In this document: positions 1 through 8,500 of the stretch, in pieces
Position numbering within the stretch: position 1 is the first letter of the stretch
Layout: the number at the start of each line of letters is the position of its first letter
From: Proteobacteria bacterium UBA4656
GTDB taxonomy: Bacteria; Pseudomonadota; Gammaproteobacteria; Xanthomonadales; Ahniellaceae
Assembly (NCBI GenBank): GCA_002405525.1
Contig: DHLY01000022.1
Span: 21,726-34,920, forward strand
DNA: 13,195 bases
Reading direction: 5' to 3'
The notes under the pieces: model-generated
Database searches by the model: none
The model's input: only the letters and a program-made list of their open reading frames with translations
Told to the model about the DNA's origin: nothing
Program-made: the position numbers and the translations under genes

Positions 1-247
1 CGCCGGGCGAGAGCGCGCCGGGATCCGTACCCAGCACCGAAACCTCGCCCTCGGTGCGATCCATAATGCCCGCGATCACCGAGATCAGCGTCGTCTTGCC
101 GCAGCCGGAGGGACCGACCAGCATCAGTAGCTCGCCGGCCTGAACCTGCAGATCCACCCCGCGCAGCGCCATCACGGCGGCCTCACCGGCGCCGAAACGC
201 TTGGTCAGGCCACTGACCCGCACTGACGGTTGCGCGCGCCCGCCCAT
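1..247 (-). CDS. ABC transporter ATP-binding protein (partial, N-terminal part)
   Basis: Translating the minus strand from the ATG at 247 gives 82 residues before the left edge of the window. They form the start of an ABC nucleotide-binding domain, with a Walker A P-loop GPSGCGKTT at residues 45-53 followed by the usual hydrophobic helix (LISVIAGIM). Signature motif, Walker B and the H-loop lie outside the window. The domain would bind and hydrolyse ATP on the cytoplasmic face to drive the permease encoded just upstream. The ATG lies two bases after the permease stop (TGACCATG), and an AAGGG ribosome site lies inside the permease end, so the two genes are in one operon and probably translationally coupled. 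The sequence resembles LolD/MacB/DevA-type exporter ATPases. The substrate cannot be told. A periplasmic adaptor (HlyD-like) may follow to the left; this is inference. Confidence 0.92.
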   Translation of the reverse strand, partial: MGGRAQPSVRVSGLTKRFGAGEAAVMALRGVDLQVQAGELLMLVGPSGCGKTTLISVIAGIMDRTEGEVSVLGTDPGALSPG

Positions 248-249
248 GG

Positions 250-1398
250 TCAGCCCTTGAACACCACAGCCGGTTCCAGGCGGGACACCTTGCGCAGCGA
301 CAGCAGCGCCGCCAGAGCACTGACCGAGAGGATGGCCGCTGCCGTGAGCACCGGGATCTGCCACGGCATGGAGAAGGCCAGCCCGGCGCCCTCCATGAGC
401 TTGCCGCTGGCGGCGCCGAGCCCGACCCCGATCCCGTAGCCGAGCACCGCGACCACCAGCGCCTGCAGCAGCACCATACCGGCGAGCCGCCCGTCGGTGA
501 CGCCCATCGCTTTCAGCGCGCCGTAATGACGCAGATTGTCGAGCGTGAAGTTGTAGAAGGTCTGTCCGGCTACCAGGGTGCCGATCAGGAACCCGAGCGC
601 GATCGCCACGCCGAAGTTGATGATGATCCCGGTTTCGGTGGCGATGTAGTCGGCGGTGCGTTCGATGAATTCCTCGTTGCTCAGTGTGGTGAGCCCGGTG
701 CGTGCCGCCAGCGCCGCGCGGACCTTCGCCACGTCGGCACCCGGCTCGAGGCGGACCAGCACGAACGACAGGGAATTGCGTTCCGGCGGCACCAGCGACA
801 GTGCGCGCGAGTAGGTCGTGTAGAGCACCGGCTCCCAGAAGAACGAACGGCGGCCCTCGTAGGAGCCGACGATGCGCACCTCGTTATCGTTGATGCTGAA
901 GCGGTCGCCGACCCGGAGCGCCCGCCCGCCGCCCTGGCGCATCATGAGCTTCTTGGGCGCGCTCACCGCGTCGATCAGCACGGCCCGGTCCTGGCGCAGG
1001 TCGCGCAACTCGCCCTCCACCATCCGCGGCGGGCCGCCCATCAGCGTGGCGTCGTCGAGTCCGACCAGGATCAGCGTGAAGCGGGTTCCATCCGGCAGCT
1101 TGCCGCGCGTATACCCCTGGAAGAGCGGCAGCGCCCACTGCACGCCTTCCACGCCGCGCGCCAGCTGCACCACGGTGTCGCGCATCGGCACCGGGTCCTG
1201 CGAGAAGCGCACCTGCGGATCCATCAGCCACAGGTCGGCCTGCGCGGTGTCGCGCACGAAAGCGCCCGTCTGGCGCACGAATCCGGCGAGGATCGAAGCC
1301 TGCTGTGCGATCAAAAGCGCGGCGAACGCAATGCCCGCGATCAGGCCGAAGTACTTCAGCCGATCGGCGGTGAGCATCTTGAGGGCGACTTGCCACAT
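250..1398 (-). CDS. ABC transporter permease, MacB/DevC-like (FtsX fold)
   Basis: This 382-residue membrane protein has the four-helix FtsX/MacB layout. One helix sits near the N-terminus (about residues 17-40), then a large periplasmic domain of about 210 residues, then three C-terminal helices (about 260-283, 306-330 and 350-367). The segment NLRHYGALKAMGV before helix 3 is typical of FtsX-domain permeases. Such proteins work with an ATPase as mechanotransmitters or exporters at the inner membrane. The start at 1398 (MWQVALKMLTADRLKYF) was chosen because it begins just before the first helix. The frame is open to an ATG at 1593, but that extension is Arg/Pro-rich and overlaps the regulatory DNA of the divergent regulator. 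No strong Shine-Dalgarno is visible before 1398. It is divergent from the TetR gene at 1621, which is a plausible regulator. Substrate unknown; DevC, MacB or YknZ relatives are all possible. Confidence 0.88.
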   Translation of the reverse strand: MWQVALKMLTADRLKYFGLIAGIAFAALLIAQQASILAGFVRQTGAFVRDTAQADLWLMDPQVRFSQDPVPMRDTVVQLARGVEGVQWALPLFQGYTRGKLPDGTRFTLILVGLDDATLMGGPPRMVEGELRDLRQDRAVLIDAVSAPKKLMMRQGGGRALRVGDRFSINDNEVRIVGSYEGRRSFFWEPVLYTTYSRALSLVPPERNSLSFVLVRLEPGADVAKVRAALAARTGLTTLSNEEFIERTADYIATETGIIINFGVAIALGFLIGTLVAGQTFYNFTLDNLRHYGALKAMGVTDGRLAGMVLLQALVVAVLGYGIGVGLGAASGKLMEGAGLAFSMPWQIPVLTAAAILSVSALAALLSLRKVSRLEPAVVFKG

Positions 1399-1580
1399 GG
1401 CGGGCGATCGGCGGATTGGCAGGAGCGGGCCTTGCGGCGCGGGCGTGGTGCTCGGCCTAAGGGCCCGGTGAAGCTGCCCCGGCCCCGGCGAGCGAAACGG
1501 ACCGCGGCATCGACGCTGGAACGCAAGACTTAGGACCAGGGGCGGAACCGGCGAGAACCGGCTGGCGAGTCTTTTTGTGA

Positions 1581-1599
1581 ATGTAACTGACATTTACAT
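1581..1599. promoter_or_regulatory. Palindromic operator, probable TetR binding site
   Basis: A perfect inverted repeat ATGTAA / TTACAT surrounds a 7-base centre (19 bases in all), in an AT-rich island directly in front of the TetR gene. The size and symmetry fit the operators of TetR-family dimers, which commonly autoregulate. It overlaps the predicted -35 box of the TetR promoter, so binding there would block the polymerase. It may also control the divergent ABC transporter. The sequence shows the palindrome and its position; the assignment to this regulator is inferred from the arrangement. Confidence 0.65.
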
Positions 1600-1614
1600 A
1601 AGAACATGTAGACT
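1587..1614 (+). promoter_or_regulatory. Predicted sigma-70 promoter of TetR gene, apparently leaderless
   Basis: The -35 box is CTGACA (1587-1592, five of six consensus bases). A 16-base spacer follows, then a -10 box TAGACT (1609-1614, four of six). Only six bases lie between the -10 box and the ATG at 1621, so the transcript would begin at or next to the A of the start codon. There is no Shine-Dalgarno in front of the ATG, which agrees with a leaderless mRNA. Confidence 0.5.
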
Positions 1615-1620
1615 GCGGGC

Positions 1621-2394
1621 ATGTCAAGCATCCGGCGCAAACCCGCAAAACGAGGCAGGACAGGGCGCGCCGCGGCGCCGCAGCCCCGCACCCGCTACCA
1701 TCACGGCGACCTGCGGCGCGCGCTGATCGACGCCACGCTCGAGCTCACCCGGCGCCAGGGTCCGGGCACTTTCACGCTGGCCGACCTGTGCCGCGCCGTA
1801 GGCGTCTCGCCGGCGGCTCCCTACCGGCACTTCGAAAGCCTCGACCAATTGATCGCGGAAAGCGCGCTCGAAGGCTTCGCGCAGCTCGACGCGCGCACCG
1901 CGGCGAGCTTTCGCGGCGATGGCTGGCACAAGCGACTGGCGAGCTGTCTCGCGGACTACCTGGATTTCGTGCGCACCCATCCCGCACACGCGGTGCTGAT
2001 GTTCGAGACCCATGCACAGACCGTGGCCGAGCCCTCATTCAATCCACTGGTTCCGCTGGAGCTGCCGACGGCGCGCAACGCCACCGAAGCCGCCGTCTAC
2101 GGGTGCTGGCGCGCCGGCACCGCCAGCTTCGAGCGCTTCGCGAAGGGCCTCGCCGCGGCGCTCTCCGATTCCCCGCTGGCCCCGGTCGTGGCAACCGCGC
2201 AGACCGCGCTGGAAACGGCGCTCGCGCTGTGGACGATCATGCAGGGCATCGCCGGGCAGTGGCTCAATCGCACCATCCCCGACAGCTGGCTCGACGATGG
2301 CGCGCGGCAGGCTTTCGAGCGCATCGTGCTGCCGTGGGCACTCGGCGTGGCGCAGCAAACGTCCGCGCGACGCGGTACACCTCGGCGCCGCTGA
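1621..2394 (+). CDS. TetR/AcrR family transcriptional regulator
   Basis: This 257-residue regulator has a basic, disordered N-terminal tail of about 24 residues, then the TetR DNA-binding domain. The YHHGDLRRALIDA segment (26-38) is typical of the subfamily with a WHG-type (TetR_C_33-like) C-terminal ligand domain. The helix-turn-helix follows at about 50-75 (TLADLCRAVGVSPAAPYRHF). The C-terminal part is helical and would bind a small ligand and dimerise. The family normally represses its own and neighbouring genes until the ligand binds. The ATG at 1621 is favoured because the promoter -10 box ends six bases before it and a palindrome lies just upstream. The ABC permease is divergent and the amidase follows 46 bases downstream on the same strand, so both are candidate targets. 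The ligand is not predictable. Confidence 0.93.
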   Translation: MSSIRRKPAKRGRTGRAAAPQPRTRYHHGDLRRALIDATLELTRRQGPGTFTLADLCRAVGVSPAAPYRHFESLDQLIAESALEGFAQLDARTAASFRGDGWHKRLASCLADYLDFVRTHPAHAVLMFETHAQTVAEPSFNPLVPLELPTARNATEAAVYGCWRAGTASFERFAKGLAAALSDSPLAPVVATAQTALETALALWTIMQGIAGQWLNRTIPDSWLDDGARQAFERIVLPWALGVAQQTSARRGTPRRR

Positions 2395-2440
2395 TGACTG
2401 TCGGCGCCCAAGCTCCACCCGCCGACCCGGGACGATGCCC

Positions 2441-4054
2441 ATGATCCAAACCGGCCCTGCCACCCTTGCATTGCTCTGCGCGCTCGGTCTCGCCGCCTGC
2501 GATGGGCCGCAGCCGCCGTCCGCCGGGCCGGCAGCCGCGACGACAGCCCCGCCGGATTTCGCAGAGGCCTCGATCGGCGAGTTGGCGGCGAAGATGGCCG
2601 CCGGCGAACTGGATTCGCGCCGACTCACACGCTGGTACCTCGACCGCATCGCTGCGATCGACGACGCGGGACCGACGCTGAACGCGGTGGTCGAGATCAA
2701 TCCGGATGCGCTGGCGATCGCGGAATCGCTGGACGCCGAACGCGCGGCCGGCAAGGTCCGCGGGCCGCTGCACGGCATTCCGGTGCTGCTCAAGGACAAC
2801 GTCGACACCGGGGACCGGATGAAGACCGCTGCCGGCTCACTGGCGCTGTCCGACCACATGGCCGCCCGCGACGCCTTCATGGTCGCCCGCCTGCGCCAGG
2901 CCGGCGCGGTGATCCTCGGCAAGACCAACCTCAGCGAATGGGCCAACTTCCGATCGCGGGACTCCAGCAGTGGCTGGAGTTCGCGCGGCGGGCAGACGAA
3001 GAACCCCTATGCGCTGGACCGCAATCCCTGCGGGTCCAGCTCCGGGACCGGCGCGGCGATCGCCGCCGGGCTGGCGGTGGTGGGCGTCGGCACCGAAACC
3101 GACGGGTCGATCGTCTGCCCGGCATCCGCCAACGGTCTGGTGGGCATCAAGCCGACCGTGGGCCTGGTGAGCCGCAGCGGGATCATCCCGATCGCGCACA
3201 GTCAGGACACAGCGGGCCCGATGGCGCGCAGCGTGGCCGACGCGGCGATCCTGCTCGCCGCGCTGCGCGGCGTGGACGCAGCGGACGCAGCCAGCGCGGC
3301 ATCCGCGGCGCACGCGGACATCGACCTCACCGCCGCGCTGGACGCGGGTACGCTCAAGGGCAAGCGGATCGGCGTCGCGCGGCAGTTCTTCGGCTTCGAC
3401 CGCCGCGTGGATGCAATCATGGCGCAGGCCATCGAGACGCTGCGGTCGCAGGGTGCCGAGGTGATCGACCCGGTGGACCTGCCGAACTTCCGCCAGTACG
3501 GCCAGCAGGAGTTCACCGTGCTGCTGCACGAGTGCAAGCATGGGCTCGAGCGCTACCTCGCCGAGCGCGCGCCGCAGGCCCCGGTGCGCACGCTGGCCGA
3601 CGTGATCGCCTTCAACACCCGCGAGGCCGCGCACACCATGCCGTGGTTCGGCCAGGACACGCTGGAGGCCGCGCAGGCCGGGGGCGGCCTCGACTGCGAC
3701 GAGTACCGCCAGGCGCTGGCCGACGCGAAGCGCATGGCCGGCCCCGAAGGCATCGTCGCCGCGCTCGCCGCCCACGACCTCGATGCCCTCCTCGCGCCCA
3801 GCAACGGTCCGGCGTGGTTGACCGATCCGGCCAACGGCGACTCGTTCGGCGGCGGCAGTTCGCAGCCGGCGGCGGTGGCGGGCTACCCCAATATCACCGT
3901 ACCGGCCGGCTTTGTGCACGGCCTGCCGGTCGGGGTGAGCTTCTTCGGTGCGGCATGGTCCGAACCGACCCTGATCGGCATCGCGCATGCCTACGAACAG
4001 GCGCAGCGCGCACGCAAGCCGCCCACGTTCAGGGCGACGGTCGGGGCGCCCTGA
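2441..4054 (+). CDS. Lipoprotein amidase of the amidase-signature family, peptide-amidase-like
   Basis: This 537-residue protein belongs to the amidase signature family and closely resembles the Stenotrophomonas maltophilia peptide amidase, which removes the C-terminal amide from peptides. The Ser-cisSer-Lys triad is visible: Lys118 in GIPVLLKDN, Ser199 in the Ser-rich loop CGSSSGTG, and Ser223 in TETDGSIVCP. An N-terminal signal with lipobox LAAC puts the lipidated cysteine at residue 20, so the enzyme is exported and membrane-anchored. The residue after the cysteine is Asp, an inner-membrane retention signal under the E. coli rule, which may not hold here. The start at 2441 has GGGA eight bases upstream; ATG 2435 is a near alternative adding two residues. 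The frame is open much further upstream, but that part overlaps the TetR gene. It could be co-transcribed with TetR. Exact substrate is uncertain; GatA is excluded by the signal peptide and context. Confidence 0.9.
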   Translation: MIQTGPATLALLCALGLAACDGPQPPSAGPAAATTAPPDFAEASIGELAAKMAAGELDSRRLTRWYLDRIAAIDDAGPTLNAVVEINPDALAIAESLDAERAAGKVRGPLHGIPVLLKDNVDTGDRMKTAAGSLALSDHMAARDAFMVARLRQAGAVILGKTNLSEWANFRSRDSSSGWSSRGGQTKNPYALDRNPCGSSSGTGAAIAAGLAVVGVGTETDGSIVCPASANGLVGIKPTVGLVSRSGIIPIAHSQDTAGPMARSVADAAILLAALRGVDAADAASAASAAHADIDLTAALDAGTLKGKRIGVARQFFGFDRRVDAIMAQAIETLRSQGAEVIDPVDLPNFRQYGQQEFTVLLHECKHGLERYLAERAPQAPVRTLADVIAFNTREAAHTMPWFGQDTLEAAQAGGGLDCDEYRQALADAKRMAGPEGIVAALAAHDLDALLAPSNGPAWLTDPANGDSFGGGSSQPAAVAGYPNITVPAGFVHGLPVGVSFFGAAWSEPTLIGIAHAYEQAQRARKPPTFRATVGAP

Positions 4055-4193
4055 CCGCCGCACCGGGCGTCATCGCGATCCGCTGACGGGCACGGCGACG
4101 CACGGCCACTCCACGAGCCGCCATCGGCGAGGCCGTCGTCACGTGCGCAGGCGCGGCGGTTCCGCCGCACGGCCACGTCGACCGCCGGCTCGC
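4055..4193. other. Convergent intergenic region with no gene
   Basis: These 139 bases separate two converging genes. The only clear structure is the GC hairpin at 4153-4168, listed separately. No coding sequence is supported. Confidence 0.6.
4153..4168. terminator. GC-rich hairpin between convergent genes, possible terminator
   Basis: GCGGCG and CGCCGC form a perfect stem around GTTC (the complement can extend one more pair). It sits between the ends of two convergent genes, where a bidirectional terminator is expected. No T-tract follows on either strand, so it is not a canonical intrinsic terminator. Such T-poor hairpins are common in very GC-rich genomes. Confidence 0.33.
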
Positions 4194-5534
4194 TCAGCGC
4201 GCGGGCTGGCCGTACTTGGCGCGGTACTTTTCGTCCAGCAGGGTGTGGCGACTGCGCAGGTCCACCGGCCGGCCGGCAATCCACGCCTGCTCGATGGTGG
4301 TGCCGTTCTCCAGCGGATCGCCGTCGCTGATGAACAGCGTCGCATCCTTGCCGGCTTCCAGCGAGCCCAGCCGGTCGGCGACGCCAAGGATCTGCGCCGG
4401 GTACAGCGTGATGGCCTTGAGCGCCTCGTCCGCTGCCAGGCCATGCGCCACGGCGGTAGCCGCGTGGTACGGCAGGTTTCGCTCGTTGGCGACACTGAAG
4501 GAATCGCCCGGGCCGCTGATGGCGAACGCGATGCCCGCAGCGTGCAGCCGCGCGGGGTTGGCGAAGGCGGCGTCCACCGGATCGGAGCGGCGCAGCGGCA
4601 GCACATGGGTGCCGCCGACGATCACCGGCACCTCGCGCGCCTTCAGCAGCGCCGCAATGCGCCACGCCTCGAGACCGCCGAGCAGCACCATGCGCAGATC
4701 GTGGCGGGCGACGAAGTCCAGCGCGTCCTCGATCGACTCCAGGTCGTTGGCGGTCACCAGCAACGGACGCTCTTTGCGCAGCACCGGCAACATCGCCTCC
4801 CAGCGCAGATCGGGCAGCGCCACGGCGCCGGCGTCCTTCGCCGTGCGGTAGGCCTTGGCCTCGGCGATCGCGGTCTCCAGCGAGGCGCGTTTCTCGGACT
4901 GCGCCTTGCGCGTGGCGTCGACCAGCGGCGGCGGCAGGAACTCCGGCACCAGCAGCCCGGGCCACTCGACGTGCACGCCGACACCGCGGCGCACGGTCGC
5001 GTCCTCCCATGTCCATCCATCGAGCTGCATCACCGAGGCGGTGCCGGTGATCACGCCCTGCTGGCCGGCGACGGGGTGCACCAGTGCGGCCAGCACGCCG
5101 TTGGCCCGCGTCACCGGCACCACTTCGGTGTCGGGGTTGTAGGCGATCTCCGCGCGCGCGTTGGGGTTGATCACCCCCACTTCCGCGGTGTCGTTGGTGG
5201 CGCGCACCGCCTGGACCTCGACCAGCCCGAGCACGCTGGAGCCCGCGATCAGCCCCGGGTACACATGCTTGCCGGCGGCATCGATCACCGTTGCGCCCTC
5301 GGTCGGCGCGTCGGCGCCGACCGCGGTGATGCGCCCTGCCTCGAAGCGCACTCGCCCGGACGGGATCGGCGGACCGCTGACGGGATGCACGAACCCGGCG
5401 ACGATCACCACCGGGCCGTCGGGCGCGACGCCCGGGCGGATCACCGTGTTCTGCGCATGCAGCGCGGACGCGGCACCGAGTGCCGCGGCGAGCCCCAGGA
5501 CACTGCGGAGGATGCGGCCGTTGCGGATGCCCAT
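4194..5534 (-). CDS. Exported amidohydrolase-family protein lacking the HxH metal motif
   Basis: This 446-residue protein begins with a signal peptide (hydrophobic stretch about 9-24, likely cleavage after ALHA at 27). It has the amidohydrolase layout: N-terminal beta elements, a barrel, and the closing segment with GSLEAGKDATLF and the AWIAGRPV strand. Where active relatives carry PGLVDxHxH it has YPGLIAGSSVLGL (92-104), so both metal-binding histidines are absent. It may be inactive or may use other ligands. Segments such as SVMQLDGWTWEDA, the VPVIVGGTH strand and the ANPARLHAAGI helix match the N-terminal half of the protein encoded immediately upstream, showing common descent. The ATG is ten bases past the upstream stop, with a strong GAGGAG overlapping that stop, so the two proteins are made together, probably in similar amounts, and may form a complex in the periplasm. 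The reaction is unknown. Confidence 0.88.
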   Translation of the reverse strand: MGIRNGRILRSVLGLAAALGAASALHAQNTVIRPGVAPDGPVVIVAGFVHPVSGPPIPSGRVRFEAGRITAVGADAPTEGATVIDAAGKHVYPGLIAGSSVLGLVEVQAVRATNDTAEVGVINPNARAEIAYNPDTEVVPVTRANGVLAALVHPVAGQQGVITGTASVMQLDGWTWEDATVRRGVGVHVEWPGLLVPEFLPPPLVDATRKAQSEKRASLETAIAEAKAYRTAKDAGAVALPDLRWEAMLPVLRKERPLLVTANDLESIEDALDFVARHDLRMVLLGGLEAWRIAALLKAREVPVIVGGTHVLPLRRSDPVDAAFANPARLHAAGIAFAISGPGDSFSVANERNLPYHAATAVAHGLAADEALKAITLYPAQILGVADRLGSLEAGKDATLFISDGDPLENGTTIEQAWIAGRPVDLRSRHTLLDEKYRAKYGQPAR

Positions 5535-5540
5535 GGGTCG

Positions 5541-5546
5541 CTCCTC
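5541..5546 (-). promoter_or_regulatory. Strong ribosome binding site overlapping the upstream stop codon
   Basis: GAGGAG lies six bases before the ATG at 5534 and shares two bases with the TGA (5547-5545) that ends the upstream amidohydrolase gene. It fixes the start at 5534 and implies that terminating ribosomes re-initiate on the second gene. Confidence 0.8.
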
Positions 5547-8500
5547 AGTGGACGTGTTCGCCGACGCTGCAGGCCTGCACGTCCTGCCCGTCGTGGTATA
5601 GGCCGCGGCGATGGCCGTAGCGCACCGCCCACTCGCCGATCGTGTGCGTTCCCACCTCGCGACCCCAAAGCAACGCTTCCATGCCGGTCGGGCCGTCCTT
5701 GCCCGGGCTCGGCGGCGGCGGGCCGCTGCCCGGCTTGCCGGCGGCCCCCGCCGCCTTCATGCGTTCGGGCAGGATCTTCTCGACCAGCCGCTCGCGCTCG
5801 GCCACCACCGCGCGCTGCAGACGCGCATCCTCGGCGCGGTCGAAGAATCGGCGGCCCTCGATCCAGGTCTGCTCGGCGCGCGCCATCGACGACAGTGGAT
5901 GCCGGTTCCAGATCACGAAGTCGGCGTCCTTGCCGGGCTCCAGAGAACCTACGCGGTCGCCGACGCGCAACTGTCTGGCGGGATTGATCGTGACGAGCGC
6001 CAGCGCCTGCTCATCATCCAGGCGGCCGTACTTGCGCATCTTGCCGGCCTCGGCGTTGAGCCGCCGCGCCATCTCGTCGGAGTCGGAGTTGATCGAAGTG
6101 AGCACGCCAGCACGGGTGAGGATCGCCGCGTTGTGCGGGATGGCGTCGTAGACCTCCATCTTGAACGCCCACCAGTCGCTGAAGGTGGATGCGCCCGCAT
6201 CGATATCGGCCAGGGCGTCGGCGACCTTGTAGCCCTCGAGGATGTGGGTGAAGGTCGCCACGCTGAATCCGTATTGCTTCGCCAACCGCGCAAACATCAG
6301 TATTTCGTCCTGCCGATAGCTGTGGATGTGCACCACACGCTCGCCGCGCAGGATCTCGGCCAGCGCCTCCAGGCGCAGGTCCCGCCGCGGCGCCGGGCCG
6401 CGCCGGTCCCTGTTCCAGGCGTCCCAGCGCGCGATGTAGTCGCGTGCGGCGTTGAATCGATCGAGCATGATCTGCTCGACGCCGAGGCGCGACTGCGGGT
6501 AGCGCGTGGTGAAGGCGTCGCCCCAGTTCGCCTGCTTGACGTTCTCGCCGAGCGCGAACTTCACGCCGGGCTTCGCGCCGGCGAATTTCAGGCCCTCGGC
6601 GTCGCTGCCCCAGCGCCACTTCACGGTCTCGCTCTGGCCGCCCATCGGGTTGGCCGAGCCGTGCAGCTGCAGGGCGGTGGTCACGCCGCCGGCGAGCTGG
6701 CGGTAGATGTTGATGTCGGTAGGATCGACCACGTCGCCGATCCGGACCTCGGTGGTGACCGCGTGCGAGGGCTCATTCACGTTGCCGGAGATGGCGGTGT
6801 GCGAGTGCGCGTCGACCAGCCCGGGCGTGACGTGCATGCCCTCGGCATCGACCACGGTGGCGCCGGGCGGCACCTCGAGCCGCTTGCCGACCGCCACCAC
6901 CTTGCCCGCGCGCACCAGCAGGTCGGCACCGTCGATCCGGCCCTGCGGGCCCATGGTCCAGATCGTGGCGTTCCGCACCAGCAGCGCCTTAGGCTGCTCC
7001 GGCAGCGCGGTGCGGCCGTACTCGCCCGCGGGGTAGCCGATGAACGCGGGGACCTCGATGCCGGCCACCGGCTTCAGCGGCGCCGCCGCGGGCACTGCGC
7101 CTTCTCGCCGGCCTCCGATGGCGACGGTGGTTCCGTCCTCCAGCGCGCGCAGGCCTTCGACCCGGTCCTCGCGCAGCATCAGGCTGACCGGTTGCGTGCC
7201 CTCGGCGCCGCCGAACCAAGCGCTCGGCGCGGACAGCAGAAGACGGTTGTCGACCAGCGTGGCCCGGGCCGACTGCTCGCGAGCCTTGACGTCGTAGGGG
7301 CCGTCGCCGCTGATCTCGACCCGTTCGGGGCCCCTGGCGTCGCTCCAGGAGAGCGCCCATGTGCCACGCGGATCAACCGCCGCGAGCGGCTTCAACTCGT
7401 GCCGCACCCCGTCCACCCACACCGCGTAGATCGACGCGTTTTCGGCCCTGAACAGTTCGGCGTCGGCCACCACCAGGTTGGCGATCTGGCCCGGCGCGAT
7501 CCGCCCCAGCCGCGCGGACTGGCCGGTCCACGCCGCGGGCGTGGTGGTCAGCGCGCGCAGCGCGGCGTCCTCGGGCAGGCCCGCCGCCACCGCCTTACGC
7601 AGGTTCGGCCAGAACTCTTTCGCAGGCTCCTTGAGCCCGCGGGTGGTCAGCGCGATCTCGATTCCGGCGGCAGCGAGGCGCCCCGGATTGGCCGGCGCCT
7701 GTTCCCAGTGCTGCAGCTCCGCCAGCGACGTGTTCAACTGTGCCTCCGGCCGCTCGATCTCCGGCGCGGGGGGGAAGTTCAGCGGCACGATCACCGGCGC
7801 CCGCGATGCTATCAGGCGCGGAAGGACGCGGTACTCGCTGCCGTTGCCCTCGACCACACCGCGCAGACCGAACTCGGCCGCGATCTGCAGCATGCGGCCG
7901 ACGTCGAGTTCGTCGGCGGTGTCGAGCACGATGCGCTGCGAGCCATCGAGCAGCGGCTGCAGGGCGTCGAGGGCGAGGTTGGACTCCGGCCGCTCGCGTG
8001 CGCCGCCGGCGGCGAGCAGGTCGCTCTGCCACTGCGCGTCGAGCAGGGTCTGACGCAGCAGCGCGATCGCGCCCATGGTGGAGCCGGGATACTCTCCGCC
8101 GACGCCCATCGCCGCCTCCAGCGCGGCGTGCTGGAACACGCGCGGGGCCAGCACGAGGTCCTTCGGATGGATGGCATCGCGCAGCGCGATCAACGCGCTC
8201 TGGCCGCGCAGGATGCCGGAGTCCGGCGCCGCGACCGCAGCCGCGAAGCCCAGCGCGCGCAGCGCTTTGGCGTCGTCGGGCTTGGGCTCCAGCGCCTCTG
8301 CGACGTCGCGTTCAGGACGGATCCGACGGTTCCAGTGCCGCGCGCCGGCTTCCGGCGGCGGCGGCGGCGCAGCCTGGCGCGGACCGCCGAACCCGCCCAT
8401 CGGCGGCGGGGGCGTGGGGCGCATCGAAGCCGGCACGCCGACGCTGCCGGCGATCTCCACGAAGCCGGCGAACACGGTCCTGCCGCCGAGGTCCCAGCGC

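Larger units (their letters stand above)
1399..1620. promoter_or_regulatory. Divergent intergenic region between ABC permease and TetR gene
   Basis: These 222 bases separate the two divergent genes. The TetR-proximal 60 bases are distinctly AT-richer than their surroundings and hold the palindrome and promoter described separately. The rest (1399-1560) is GC-rich with no supported gene. It includes a 10-base near-tandem duplication (GAACCGGC at 1545 and 1555). I could not identify a convincing promoter for the permease, although it must initiate in this stretch. Confidence 0.6.

Noticed and set aside
526..1533. A plus-strand open frame of 335 codons opposite the ABC permease
   Set aside because: The opposite strand encodes a clear four-helix permease; this frame has no hydrophobic or domain structure.
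1545..1562. Tandem GAACCGGC copies ten bases apart
   Set aside because: Only eight matching bases in very GC-rich DNA; likely chance.
1399..1593. N-terminal extension of the permease to an ATG at 1593
   Set aside because: The added 65 residues are Arg/Pro-rich, precede a normal permease N-terminus and overlap the TetR operator.
3987..5987. A plus-strand open frame of 666 codons covering the smaller amidohydrolase gene
   Set aside because: Low-complexity Arg/His/Ala translation with no recognisable motif, spanning the ends of two supported genes; a codon-bias shadow.
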